Below are positions 1 through 12,046 of a DNA stretch of 64,000 nucleotides, piece after piece. The notes beneath the pieces were generated by a model, which had not been told where the DNA came from, made no database searches, and worked only from the letters and a program-made list of their open reading frames with translations. Source of the stretch: Siphonodentalium dalli (taxonomy: Eukaryota > Mollusca > Scaphopoda > Gadilida > Siphonodentaliidae). Made by a program: the position numbers and the translations under genes. Positions within the stretch are counted from its first letter, which is position 1. Every line of letters starts with the position of its first letter. The stretch covers positions 23,750,991-23,814,990 of the forward strand of contig CP136061.1 of assembly GCA_032622095.1 (NCBI GenBank), in the 5' to 3' direction.

Positions 1-789
1 TTTCGAAGGATTTATGGCTCTAACACCGAGATTCATGACTACAACTCAGGGATTTATGACTTTTTCGAAGGATTTATGGCTCTAACCCCGAGATTCATGA
101 CTACAACTCAGGGATTTACTACTTTTTCGAAGGATTTGTGGCTCTAACCCCGAGATTCATGACTACAACTCAGAGAGTTATGACCTTTTCGAAGGATTTA
201 TGGCTCTTACCCAGAGATTCATGATTACAACTCAGGGATTTGTGACTTTTTCGAAGGATTTGTGGCTCTAACCCAGAGATTCAAGAATACAACGCAGGGA
301 TTTAAGACTTTTTCGAAGGATTTGTGGCTCTATCGCAGAGATTCATGAATACAACTCAGGGATTCATGACTTTTTCGAAGGATTTATGTCTCTAACCCCG
401 AGATTCATGACTACAACTCAGGGATTTATGACTTTTTCGAAGGATTTATGGCTCTAACCCCGAGATTCATGACTACAACTCAGGGAGTTATGACTTTTTC
501 GAAGGATTTATGGTTCTAACCCAGAGATTCATGAATAGAACTCAGGGATTTATGACTTTTTCGAAGGATTTATGGTTCTAACCCAGAGATTCATGAATAG
601 AACTCAGGGATTTATGACTTTTTCGAAGGATTTATGGTCCTAACCCAGAGATTCATGAATAGAACTCAGGGATTTATGACTTTTTCGAAGGATTTATGGT
701 TCTAACCCCGAGATTCATGAATACAACTCAGGGATTTATGACTTTTTCGAAGGATTTATGGTTCTAACCCAGAGATTCATGATTACAAC
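1..789 (+). repeat. Partial HOR at the left edge
   Basis: About 12.5 ordinary monomers. The order includes an AGAGAGTTATGACC monomer near 170, a CTCTATCGCAGAG monomer near 330, an ATGTCTCTAACC monomer at 386, then four consecutive AATAGAAC monomers. The same order recurs at about 5.04-5.6 kb, 4899 bp to the right (79 x 62 + 1). The triplicated 1447-bp block therefore sits between two copies of this segment. No gene or other feature is visible. Confidence 0.8.
9..70 (+). repeat. Reference monomer: three ~21-bp subunits (U3-U1-U2)
   Basis: This is the first complete monomer in the window and shows the internal structure shared by the array. Subunit U3 (9-29, 21 bp) opens GATTTATGGCTCTAAC. U1 (30-50, 21 bp) opens GATTCATGACTACAAC. 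U2 (51-70, 20 bp) is GATTTATGACTTTTTCGAAG. All three share GATTYATGRCT at the start, then diverge into a C-rich (U3), A/C-rich (U1) or T-tract plus CGAA (U2) tail. The lengths 21+21+20 make 62. This suggests the satellite arose by triplication of a roughly 21-bp element whose copies diverged before the trimer was amplified. Deletions of exactly one or two subunits elsewhere (2118, 3565, 5012 and 63579) support the subunit boundaries. Confidence 0.85.
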
Positions 790-2117
790 TCAGGGATTTA
801 TGACTTTATCGAAGGATTTATGGCTCTAACCCAGAGATTCGTGATTACAACTCAGGGATTTATGACTTTTTTGAAGGATTTATGGCTCTAACCCGGAGAT
901 TCATGAATACAATTCTGGGATTTGTGACTTTTTCGATGGATTTATGGCTTTAACCCCGAGATTTATGACTACAACTCTGGGATTTATGACTTTTTCGAAG
1001 GATTTATGGTTCTAACCCAGAGATTCATGACTACAACTCAGGGATTTATGACTTTTTCGAAGGATTTGTGGCTCTAACCCAGAGATTCATGAATACAACG
1101 CAGGGATTTATGACTTTTTCGAAGGATTTATGGCTCTTACCCAGAGATTCATGATTACAACTCAGGGATTTGTGACTTTTTCGAAGGATTTGTGGCTCTA
1201 ACCCAGAGATTCATGAATACAACGCAGGGATTTATGACTTTTTCGAAGGATTTGTGGCTCTATCGCAGAGATTCATGAATACAACTCTGGGATTCATGAC
1301 TTTTTCGAAGGATTTATGGCTCTAACCCCGAGATTCATGACTACAACTCAGGGATTTATGACTTTTTGCGAAGGATTTATGGCTCTAACCCCGAGATTCA
1401 TGACTACAACTCAGGGATTTATGACTTTTTCGAAGGATTTATGGTTCTAACCCAGAGATTCACGAATAGAACTCAGGGAGTTATGACTTTTTCGAAGGAT
1501 GTATGGTTCTAACCCAGAGATTCATGAATAGAACTCAGGGATTTATGACTTTTTCGAAGGATTTATGGTTCTAACCCAGAGATTCATGAATAGAACTCAG
1601 GGATTTATGACTTTTTCGAAGGATTTATGGCTTTAACCCCGAGATTCATGACTACAACTCAGGGATTTATGACTTTTTCGAAGGATTTATGGCTCTAACA
1701 CCGAGATTCATGACTACAACTCAGGGATTTATGACTTTTTCGAAGGATTTATGGCTCTAACCCCGAGATTCATGACTACAACTCAGGGATTTACGACTTT
1801 TTCGAAGGATTTGTGGCTCTAACCCAGAGATTCATGATTACAACTCAGGGATTTATGACTTTTTCGAAGGATTTATGGTTCTAACCCAGAGAATCATGAA
1901 TAGAACTCAGGGATTTATGACTTTTTCGAAGGATTTATGGCTCTAACCCCGAGATTCATGACTACAACTCGGGGATTTATGACTTTTTTGAAGGATTTGT
2001 GGCTCTAATCCAGAGATTCATGAATACAACGCAGGGATTTATGACTTTTTCGAAGGATTTATGGTTCTAACCCAGAGATTCATGATTACAACTCAGGGAT
2101 TTATGACTGTTTTGAAG

Positions 2118-2137
2118 GATTTATGACTTTTTCGTAG
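2118..2137 (+). repeat. Truncated 20-bp monomer (U2 only), HOR copy 1
   Basis: A U2-type subunit, GATTTATGACTTTTTCGTAG, directly follows the U2 of the preceding monomer, so U3 and U1 are missing. Compared with the full-length form near 5770-5840, 42 bp (21 + 21) were lost between two GGATTTATG copies. Identical truncations lie at 3565-3584 and 5012-5031, so the deletion happened once and was then amplified with the 1447-bp HOR. Confidence 0.9.
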
Positions 2138-3564
2138 GATTTGTGGCTCTAACCCCGAGATTCATGACTACAACTCAGAGTGTTATGACCTTTTCGAAGG
2201 ATTTATGGCTCTTACCCAGAGATTCATGATTACAACTCAGGGATTTATGACTTTATCGAAGGATTTATGGCTCTAACCCAGAGATTCGTGATTACAACTC
2301 AGGGATTTATGACTTTTTTGAAGGATTTATGGCTCTAACCCGGAGATTCATGAATACAATTCTGGGATTTATGACTTTTTCGATGGATTTATGGCTTTAA
2401 CCCCGAGATTTATGACTACAACTCTGGGATTTATGACTTTTTCGAAGGATTTATGGTTCTAACCCAGAGATTCATGACTACAACTCAGGGATTTATGACT
2501 TTTTCGAAGGATTTGTGGCTCTAACCCAGAGATTCATGAATACAACGCAGGGATTTATGACTTTTTCGAAGGATTTATGGCTCTTACCCAGAGATTCATG
2601 ATTACAACTCAGGGATTTGTGACTTTTTCGAAGGATTTGTGGCTCTAACCCAGAGATTCATGAATACAACGCAGGGATTTATGACTTTTTCGAAGGATTT
2701 GTGGCTCTATCGCAGAGATTCATGAATACAACTCTGGGATTCATGACTTTTTCGAAGGATTTATGGCTCTAACCCCGAGATTCATGACTACAACTCAGGG
2801 ATTTATGACTTTTTGCGAAGGATTTATGGCTCTAACCCCGAGATTCATGACTACAACTCAGGGATTTATGACTTTTTCGAAGGATTTATGGTTCTAACCC
2901 AGAGATTCACGAATAGAACTCAGGGAGTTATGACTTTTTCGAAGGATGTATGGTTCTAACCCAGAGATTCATGAATAGAACTCAGGGATTTATGACTTTT
3001 TCGAAGGATTTATGGTTCTAACCCAGAGATTCATGAATAGAACTCAGGGATTTATGACTTTTTCGAAGGATTTATGGCTTTAACCCCGAGATTCATGACT
3101 ACAACTCAGGGATTTATGACTTTTTCGAAGGATTTATGGCTCTAACACCGAGATTCATGACTACAACTCAGGGATTTATGACTTTTTCGAAGGATTTATG
3201 GCTCTAACCCCGAGATTCATGACTACAACTCAGGGATTTACTACTTTTTCGAAGGATTTGTGGCTCTAACCCAGAGATTCATGATTACAACTCAGGGATT
3301 TATGACTTTTTCGAAGGATTTATGGTTCTAACCCAGAGAATCATGAATAGAACTCAGGGATTTATGACTTTTTCGAAGGATTTATGGCTCTAACCCCGAG
3401 ATTCATGACTACAACTCGGGGATTTATGACTTTTTTGAAGGATTTGTGGCTCTAATCCAGAGATTCATGAATACAACGCAGGGATTTATGACTTTTTCGA
3501 AGGATTTATGGTTCTAACCCAGAGATTCATGATTACAACTCAGGGATTTATGACTGTTTTGAAG

Positions 3565-3584
3565 GATTTATGACTTTTTCGTAG
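3565..3584 (+). repeat. Truncated 20-bp monomer (U2 only), HOR copy 2
   Basis: Second copy of the two-subunit deletion, exactly 1447 bp after the first. It is preceded by the ATGACTGTTTTGAAGG variant of U2 and followed by GATTTGTGGCTC, as in the other two copies. Confidence 0.9.
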
Positions 3585-5011
3585 GATTTGTGGCTCTAAC
3601 CCCGAGATTCATGACTACAACTCAGAGAGTTATGACCTTTTCGAAGGATTTATGGCTCTTACCCAGAGATTCATGATTACAACTCAGGGATTTATGACTT
3701 TATCGAAGGATTTATGGCTCTAACCCAGAGATTCGTGATTACAACTCAGGGATTTATGACTTTTTTGAAGGATTTATGGCTCTAACCCGGAGATTCATGA
3801 ATACAATTCAGGGATTTATGACTTTTTCGATGGATTTATGGCTTTAACCCCGAGATTTATGACTACAACTCTGGGATTTATGACTTTTTCGAAGGATTTA
3901 TGGTTCTAACCCAGAGATTCATGACTACAACTCAGGGATTTATGACTTTTTCGAAGGATTTGTGGCTCTAACCCAGAGATTCATGAATACAACGCAGGGA
4001 TTTATGACTTTTTCGAAGGATTTATGGCTCTTACCCAGAGATTCATGATTACAACTCAGGGATTTGTGACTTTTTCGAAGGATTTGTGGCTCTAACCCAG
4101 AGATTCATGAATACAACGCAGGGATTTATGACTTTTTCGAAGGATTTGTGGCTCTATCGCAGAGATTCATGAATACAACTCTGGGATTCATGACTTTTTC
4201 GAAGGATTTATGGCTCTAACCCCGAGATTCATGACTACAACTCAGGGATTTATGACTTTTTGCGAAGGATTTATGGCTCTAACCCCGAGATTCATGACTA
4301 CAACTCAGGGATTTATGACTTTTTCGAAGGATTTATGGTTCTAACCCAGAGATTCACGAATAGAACTCAGGGAGTTATGACTTTTTCGAAGGATTTATGG
4401 TTCTAACCCAGAGATTCATGAATAGAACTCAGGGATTTATGACTTTTTCGAAGGATTTATGGTTCTAACCCAGAGATTCATGAATAGAACTCAGGGATTT
4501 ATGACTTTTTCGAAGGATTTATGGCTTTAACCCCGAGATTCATGACTACAACTCAGGGATTTATGACTTTTTCGAAGGATTTATGGCTCTAACACCGAGA
4601 TTCATGACTACAACTCAGGGATTTATGACTTTTTCGAAGGATTTATGGCTCTAACCCCGAGATTCATGACTACAACTCAGGGATTTACGACTTTTTCGAA
4701 GGATTTGTGGCTCTAACCCAGAGATTCATGATTACAACTCAGGGATTTATGACTTTTTCGAAGGATTTATGGTTCTAACCCAGAGAATCATGAATAGAAC
4801 TCAGGGATTTATGACTTTTTCGAAGGATTTATGGTTCTAACCCCGAGATTCATGACTACAACTCGGGGATTTATGACTTTTTTGAAGGATTTGTGGCTCT
4901 AATCCAGAGATTCATGAATACAACGCAGGGATTTATGACTTTTTCGAAGGATTTATGGTTCTAACCCAGAGATTCATGATTACAACTCAGGGATTTATGA
5001 CTGTTTTGAAG

Positions 5012-5031
5012 GATTTATGACTTTTTCGTAG
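5012..5031 (+). repeat. Truncated 20-bp monomer (U2 only), HOR copy 3
   Basis: Third copy of the deletion, 1447 bp after the second. The next occurrence of this monomer pair to the right, near 5765-5840, is full length, so the truncation is confined to the triplicated block. Confidence 0.9.
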
Positions 5032-6190
5032 GATTTGTGGCTCTAACCCCGAGATTCATGACTACAACTCAGAGAGTTATGACCTTTTCGAAGGATTTAT
5101 GGCTCTTACCCAGAGATTCATGATTACAACTCAGGGATTTGTGACTTTTTCGAAGGATTTGTGGCTCTAACCCAGAGATTCAAGAATACAACGCAGGGAT
5201 TTATGACTTTTTCGAAGGATTTGTGGCTCTATCGCAGAGATTCATGAATACAACTCAGGGATTCATGACTTTTTCGAAGGATTTATGTCTCTAACCCCGA
5301 GATTCATGACTACAACTCAGGGATTTATGACTTTTTCGAAGGATTTATGGCTCTAACCCCGAGATTCATGACTACAACTCAGGGAGTTATGACTTTTTCG
5401 AAGGATTTATGGTTCTAACCCAGAAATTCATGAATAGAACTCAGGGATTTATGACTTTTTCGAAGGATTTATGGTTCTAACCCAGAGATTCATGAATAGA
5501 ACTCAGGGATTTATGACTTTTTCGAAGGATTTATGGTTCTAACCCAGAGATTCATGAATAGAACTCAGGGATTTATGACTTTTTCGAAGGATTTATGGCT
5601 CTAACCCCGAGATTCATGACTACAACTCAGGGATTTATGACTTTTTCGAAGGATTTGTGGCTATAATCCAGAGATTCATGAATACAACGCAGGGATTTAT
5701 GACTTTTTCGAAGGATTTATGGTTCTAACCCAGAGATTCATGATTACAACTCAGGGATTTATGACTGTTTTGAAGGATTTATGGCTCTAACCCGGAGATT
5801 CACGAATACAACGCAGGGATTTATGACTTTTTCGTAGGATTTGTGGCTCTAACCCCGAGATTCATGACTACAACTCAGAGAGTTATGACCTTTTCGAAGG
5901 ATTTATGGCTCTTACCCAGAGATTCATGATTACAACTCAGGGATTTGTGACTTTTTCGAAGGATTTGTGGCTCTAACCCAGAGATTCAAGAATACAACGC
6001 AGGGATTTATGACTTTTTCGAAGGATTTGTGGCTCTATCGCAGAGATTCATGAATACAACTCAGGGATTCATGACTTTTTCGAAGGATTTATGTCTCTAA
6101 CCCCGAGATTCATGACTACAACTCAGGGATTTAAGACTTTTTCGAAGGATTTATGGCTCTAACCCCGAGATTCATGACTACAACTCAGGG
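5020..6190 (+). repeat. 806-bp, 13-mer HOR, about 1.45 copies
   Basis: Landmarks repeat at 806 bp (13 x 62): TTCGTAGG (C at 5027 and 5833), the AAGAATAC monomer (CAAGAA at 5181, CAAGA at 5987) and ATGTCTC (5285 and 6091). The match breaks near 6190, where GGAGTTATGAC in the first copy faces GGATTTATGAC in the second. The first copy begins inside the last 1447-bp unit. Confidence 0.8.
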
Positions 6191-7890
6191 ATTTATGACT
6201 TTTTCGAAGGATTTATGGTTCTAACCCAGAGATTCACGAATAGAACTCAGGGAGTTATGACTTTTTCGAAGGATTTGTGGCTCTATCGCAGAGATTCATG
6301 AATACAACTCTGGGATTCATGACTTTTTCGATGGATTTATGGCTCTAACCCCGAGATTCATGAATAGAACTCAGGGATTTATGACTTTTTCGAAGGATTT
6401 ATGGTTCTAACCCAGAGATTCATGAATAGAACTGAGGGATTTATGACTTTTTCGAAGGATTTATGGTTCTAACCCAGAGATTCATGATTACAACTCAGGG
6501 ATTTATGACTTTTTCGAAGGATTTATGGTTCTAACCCAGAGATTCATGATTACAACTCAGGGATTTATGACTTTATCGAAGGATTTATGGCTCTAACCCA
6601 GAGATTCGTGATTACAACTCAGGGATTTATGACTTTTTTGAAGGATTTATGGCTCTAACCCGGAGATTCATGAATACAATTCTGGGATTTGTGACTTTTT
6701 CGATGGATTTATGGCTTTAACCCCGAGATTTATGACTACAACTCTGGGATTTATGACTTTTTCGAAGGATTTATGGTTCTAACCCAGAGATTCATGACTA
6801 CAACTCAGGGATTTATGACTTTTTCGAAGGATTTGTGGCTCTAACCCAGAGATTCATGAATACAACGCAGGGATTTATGACTTTTTCGAAGGATTTATGG
6901 CTCTTACCCAGAGATTCATGATTACAACTCAGGGATTTGTGACTTTTTCGAAGGATTTGTGGCTCTAACCCAGAGATTCATGAATACAACGTAGGGATTT
7001 ATGACTTTTTCGAAGGATTTGTGGCTCTATCGCAGAGATTCATGAATACAACTCTGGGATTCATGACTTTTTCGATGGATTTATGTCTCTAACCCCGAGA
7101 TTCATGACTACAACTCAGGGATTTATGACTTTTTGCGAAGGATTTATGGCTCTAACCCCGAGATTCATGACTACAACTCAGGGATTTATGACTTTTTCGA
7201 AGGATTTATGGTTCTAACCCAGAGATTCACGAATAGAACTCAGGGATTTATGACTTTTTCGAAGGATTTATGGCTCTAACCCCGAGATTCATGACTACAA
7301 CTCAGGGATTTATGACTTTTTCGAAGGATTTGTGGCTCTAACCCAGAGATTCATGAATAGAACTCAGGGATTTATAACTTTTTCGGAGGATTTATGGCTC
7401 TAACCCCGAGATTCATGACTACAACTCGGGGATTTATGACTTTTTCGAAGGATTTGTGGCTCTAATCCAGAGATTCATGAATACAACGCAGGGATTTATG
7501 ACTTTTTCGAAGGATTTATGGCTCTAACCCCGAGATTCATGACTACATCTCGGGGATTTATGACTTTTTCGAAGGATTTGTGGCTCTAATCCAGAGATTC
7601 ATGAATACAACGCAGGGATTTATGACTTTTTCGAAGGATTTATGGTTCTAACCCAGAGATTCATGATTACAACTCAGGGATTTATGACTGTTTTGAAGGA
7701 TTTATGGCTCTAACCCGGAGATTCATGAATACAACGCAGGGATTTATGACTTTTTCGAAGGATTTGTGGCTCTAACCCAGAGATTCAAGAATACAACGCA
7801 GGGATTTATGACTTTTTCGAAGGATTTGTGGCTCTATCGCAGAGATTCATGAATACAACTCAGGGATTCATGACTTTTTCGAAGGATTTA
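6190..7890 (+). repeat. Rearranged monomer strings between HOR blocks
   Basis: Only 62-bp monomers are present. ATGTCTC monomers at 6091, 7083 and 7890 are spaced 992 (16 x 62) and 807 bp (13 x 62 + 1). The GGGGATTTATGAC plus CTCTAATCCAGAG monomer pair occurs twice in succession near 7430-7610, a local two-monomer duplication. No gene or foreign sequence is seen. Confidence 0.7.
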
Positions 7891-10800
7891 TGTCTCTAAC
7901 CCCGAGATTCGTGACTACAACTCAGGGATTTATGACTTTTTCGAAGGATTTATGGCTCTAACCTCGAGATTCATGACTACAACTCAGGGAGTTATGACTT
8001 TTTCGAAGGATTTATGGTTCTAACCCAGAGATTCATGAATAGAACTCAGGGATTTATGACTTTTTCGAAGGATTTATGGTTCTAACCCAGAGATTCATGA
8101 ATAGAACTCAGGGATTTATGACTTTTTCGAAGGATTTATGGTTCTAACCCAGAGATTCATGAATAGAACTCAGGGATTTATGACTTTTTCGAAGGATTTA
8201 TGGTTCTAACCCAGAGATTCATGAATACAACTCAGGGATTTATGACTTTTTCGAAGGATTTATGGTTCTAACCCAGAGATTCATGATTACAACTCAGGGA
8301 TTTATGACTTTATCGAAGGATTTATGGCTCTAACCCAGAGATTCGTGATTACAACTCAGGGATTTATGACTTTTTTGAAGGATTTATGGCTCTAACCCGG
8401 AGATTCATGAATACAATTCTGGGATTTGTGACTTTTTCGATGGATTTATGGCTTTAACCCCGAGATTTATGACTACAACTCTGGGATTTATGACTTTTTC
8501 GAAGGATTTATGGTTCTAACCCAGAGATTCATGACTACAACTCAGGGATTTATGACTTTTTCGAAGGATTTGTGGCTCTAACCCAGAGATTCATGAATAC
8601 AACGCAGGGATTTATGACTTTTTCGAAGGATTTATGGCTCTAACCCAGAGATTCATGATTACAACTCAGGGATTTGTGACTTTTTCGAAGGATTTATGGC
8701 TCTTACCCAGAGATTCATGATTACAACTCAGGGATTTGTGACTTTTTCGAAGGATTTGTGGCTCTAACCCAGAGATTCAAGAATACAACGCAGGGATTTA
8801 TGACTTTTTCGAAGGATTTGTGGCTCTATCGCAGAGATTCATGAATACAACTCAGGGATTTATGACTTTTTGCGAAGGATTTATGGCTCTAACCCCGAGA
8901 TTCATGACTACAACTCAGGGATTTATGACTTTTTCGAAGGATTTATGGTTCTAACCCAGAGATTCACGAATAGAACTCGGGGAGTTATGACTTTTTCGAA
9001 GGATTTATGGTTCTAACCAAGAGATTCATGAATAGAACTCAGGGATTTATGACTTTTTCGAAGGATTTATGGTTCTAACCCAGAGATTCATGAATAGAAC
9101 TCATGGATTTATGACTTTTTCGAAGGATTTATGGCTTTAACCCCGAGATTCATGACTACAACTCAGGGATTTATGACTTTTTCGAAGGATTTATGGCTCT
9201 AACACCGAGATTCATGACTACAACTCAGGGATTTATGACTTTTTCGAAGGATTTATGGCTCTAACCCCGAGATTCATGACTACAACTCAGGGATTTATGA
9301 CTTTTTCGAAGGATTTGTGGCTCTAACCCAGAGATTCATGATTACAACTCAGGGATTTATGACTTTTTCGAAAGATTTATGGTTCTAACCCAGAGAATCA
9401 TGAATAGAACTCAGGGATTTATGACTTTTTCGAAGGATTTATGGCTCTAACCCCGAGATTCATGAATAGAACTCAGGGATTTATGACTTTTTCGAAGGAT
9501 TTATGTCTCTAACCCCGAGATTCATGACTACAACTCGGGGATTTATGACTTTTTCGAAGGATTTGTGGCTCTAATCGAGAGATTCATGAATACAACGCAG
9601 GGATTTATGACTTTTTCGAAGGATTTATGGTTCTAACCCAGAGATTCATGATTACAACTCAGGGATTTATGACTGTTTTGAAGGATTTATGGCTCTAACC
9701 CGGAGATTCACGAATACAACGCAGGGATTTATGACTTTTTCGTAGTATTTGTGGCTCTAACCCCGAGATTCATGACTACAACTCAGAGAGTTATGACCTT
9801 TTCGAAGGATTTATGGCTCTTACCCAGAGATTCATGATTACAACTCAGGGATTTGTGACTTTTTCGAAGTATTTGTGGCTCTAACCCAGAGATTCAAGAA
9901 TACAACGCAGGGATTTATGACTTTTTCGAAGGATTTGTGGCTCTATCGCAGAGATTCATGAATACAACTCAGGGATTCATGACTTTTTCGAAGGATTTAT
10001 GTCTCTAACCCCGAGATTCATGACTACAACTCAGGGATTTATGACTTTTTCGAAGGATTTATGGCTCTAACCCCGAGATTCATGACTACAACTCAGGGAG
10101 TTATGACTTTTTCGAAGGATTTATGGTTCTAACCCAGAGATTCATGAATAGAACTCAGGGATTTATGACTTTTTCGAAGGATTTATGGTTCTAACCCAGA
10201 GATTCATGAATAGAACTGAGGGATTTATGACTTTTTCGAAGGATTTATGGTCCTAACCCAGAGATTCATGAATAGAACTCAGGGATTTATGACTTTTTCG
10301 AAGGATTTATGGTTCTAACACAGAGATTCATGAATACAACTCAGGGATTTATGACTTTTTCGAAGGATTTATGGTTCTAACCCAGAGATTCATGATTACA
10401 ACTCAGGGATTTATGACTTTATCGAAGGATTTATGGCTCTAACCCAGAGATTCGTGATTACAACTCAGGGATTTATGACTTTTTTGAAGGATTTATGGCT
10501 CTAACCCGGAGATTCATGAATACAATTCTGGGATTTGTGACTTTTTCGATGGATTTATGGCTTTAACCCCGAGATTTATGACTACAACTCTGGGATTTAT
10601 GACTTTTTCGAAGGATTTATGGTTCTAACCCAGAGATTCATGACTACAACTCAGGGATTTATGACTTTTTCGAAGGATTTGTGGCTCTAACCCAGAGATT
10701 CATGAATACAACGCAGGGATTTATGACTTTTTCGAAGGATTTATGGCTCTTACCCAGAGATTCATGATTACAACTCAGGGATTTGTGACTTTTTCGAAGG

Positions 10801-12046
10801 ATTTGTGGCTCTAACCCAGAGATTCATGAATACAACGTAGGGATTTATGACTTTTTCGAAGGATTTGTGGCTCTATCGCAGAGATTCATGAATACAACTC
10901 TGGGATTCATGACTTTTTCGATGGATTTATGGCTCTAACCCCGAGATTCATGACTACAACTCAGGGATTTATGACTTTTTGCGAAGGATTTATGGCTCTA
11001 ACCCCGAGATTCATGACTACAACTCAGGGATTTATGACTTTTTCGAAGGATTTATGGTTCTAACCCAGAGATTCACGAATAGAACTCAGGGAGTTATGAC
11101 TTTTTCGAAGGATTTATGGTTCTAACCCAGAGATTCATGAATAGAACTCAGGGATTTATGACTTTTTCGAAGGATTTATGGTTCTAACCCAGAGATTCAT
11201 GAATAGAACTCAGGGATTTATGACTTTTTCGAAGGATTTATGGCTTTAACCCCGAGATTCATGACTACAACTCAGGGATTTATGACTTTTTCGAAGGATT
11301 TATGGCTCTAACACCGAGATTCATGACTACAACTCAGGGATTTATGACTTTTTCGAAGGATTTATGGCTCTAACCCCGAGATTCATGACTACAACTCAGG
11401 GATTTACGACTTTTTCGAAGGATTTGTGGCTCTAACCCAGAGAATCATGAATAGAACTCAGGGATTTATGACTTTTTCGAAGGATTTATGGCTCTAACCC
11501 CGAGATTCATGAATAGAACTCAGGGATTTATGACTTTTTCGAAGGATTTATGTCTCTAACCCCGAGATTCATGACTACAACTCGGGGATTTATGACTTTT
11601 TCGAAGGATTTGTGGCTCTAATCCAGAGATTCATGAATACAACGCAGGGATTTATGACTTTTTCGAAGGATTTATGGTTCTAACCCAGAGATTCATGATT
11701 ACAACTCAGGGATTTATGACTGTTTTGAAGGATTTATGGCTCTAACCCGGAGATTCACGAATACAACGCAGGGATTTATGACTTTTTCGTAGTATTTGTG
11801 GCTCTAACCCCGAGATTCATGACTACAACTCAGAGAGTTATGACCTTTTCGAAGGATTTATGGCTCTTACCCAGAGATTCATGATTACAACTCAGGGATT
11901 TGTGACTTTTTCGAAGGATTTGTGGCTCTAACCCAGAGATTCAAGAATACAACGCAGGGATTTATGACTTTTTCGAAGGATTTGTGGCTCTATCGCAGAG
12001 ATTCATGAATACAACTCAGGGATTCATGACTTTTTCGAAGGATTTA
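7890..12046 (+). repeat. Tandem pair of a ~2.1-kb, 33-34-mer HOR
   Basis: ATGTCTC landmarks at 7890 and 9999 are 2109 bp apart, and the TTTTTGCGAAGG insertions at 8872 and 10981 are also 2109 bp apart (34 x 62 + 1). Downstream of a one-monomer deletion near 11430, the offset becomes 2047 (33 x 62 + 1): ATGTCTC at 9503/11550 and 9999/12046, and the rare CGTAGTATT variant (C at 9741 and 11788). The shared private variant CGTAGTATT shows that the two copies derive from one recent duplication. Copies differ by scattered substitutions. Confidence 0.8.

Larger units (their letters stand above)
790..5130 (+). repeat. Three tandem copies of a 1447-bp, 24-unit HOR
   Basis: Copies run about 790-2236, 2237-3683 and 3684-5130. 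Three independent landmarks repeat at exactly 1447 bp: the G insertion in TTTTTGCGAAGG (1368, 2815, 4262), the C of TTCGTAGG (2133, 3580, 5027), and the CAGAGAATC variant (1891, 3338). The HOR holds 23 full monomers plus one 20-bp truncated unit plus one inserted G, and 23 x 62 + 20 + 1 = 1447. Copies differ by scattered substitutions, for example TTACTACTT near 3238 where the neighbouring copies have TTACGACTT, and CAGAGTGTTATG near 2170 against CAGAGAGTTATG in the next two copies. This is the shortest-period multicopy block in the window and has the highest copy number of any HOR here. Block edges are uncertain by about one monomer. Confidence 0.9.

Noticed and set aside
1368-1368. The extra G in TTTTTGCGAAGG as a sequencing error next to a homopolymer.
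   Set aside because: It recurs sixteen times at HOR-consistent spacings and always before a CTAACCCCGAG monomer, so it is an inherited variant. A single isolated case, the extra G near 22421, could still be an error.
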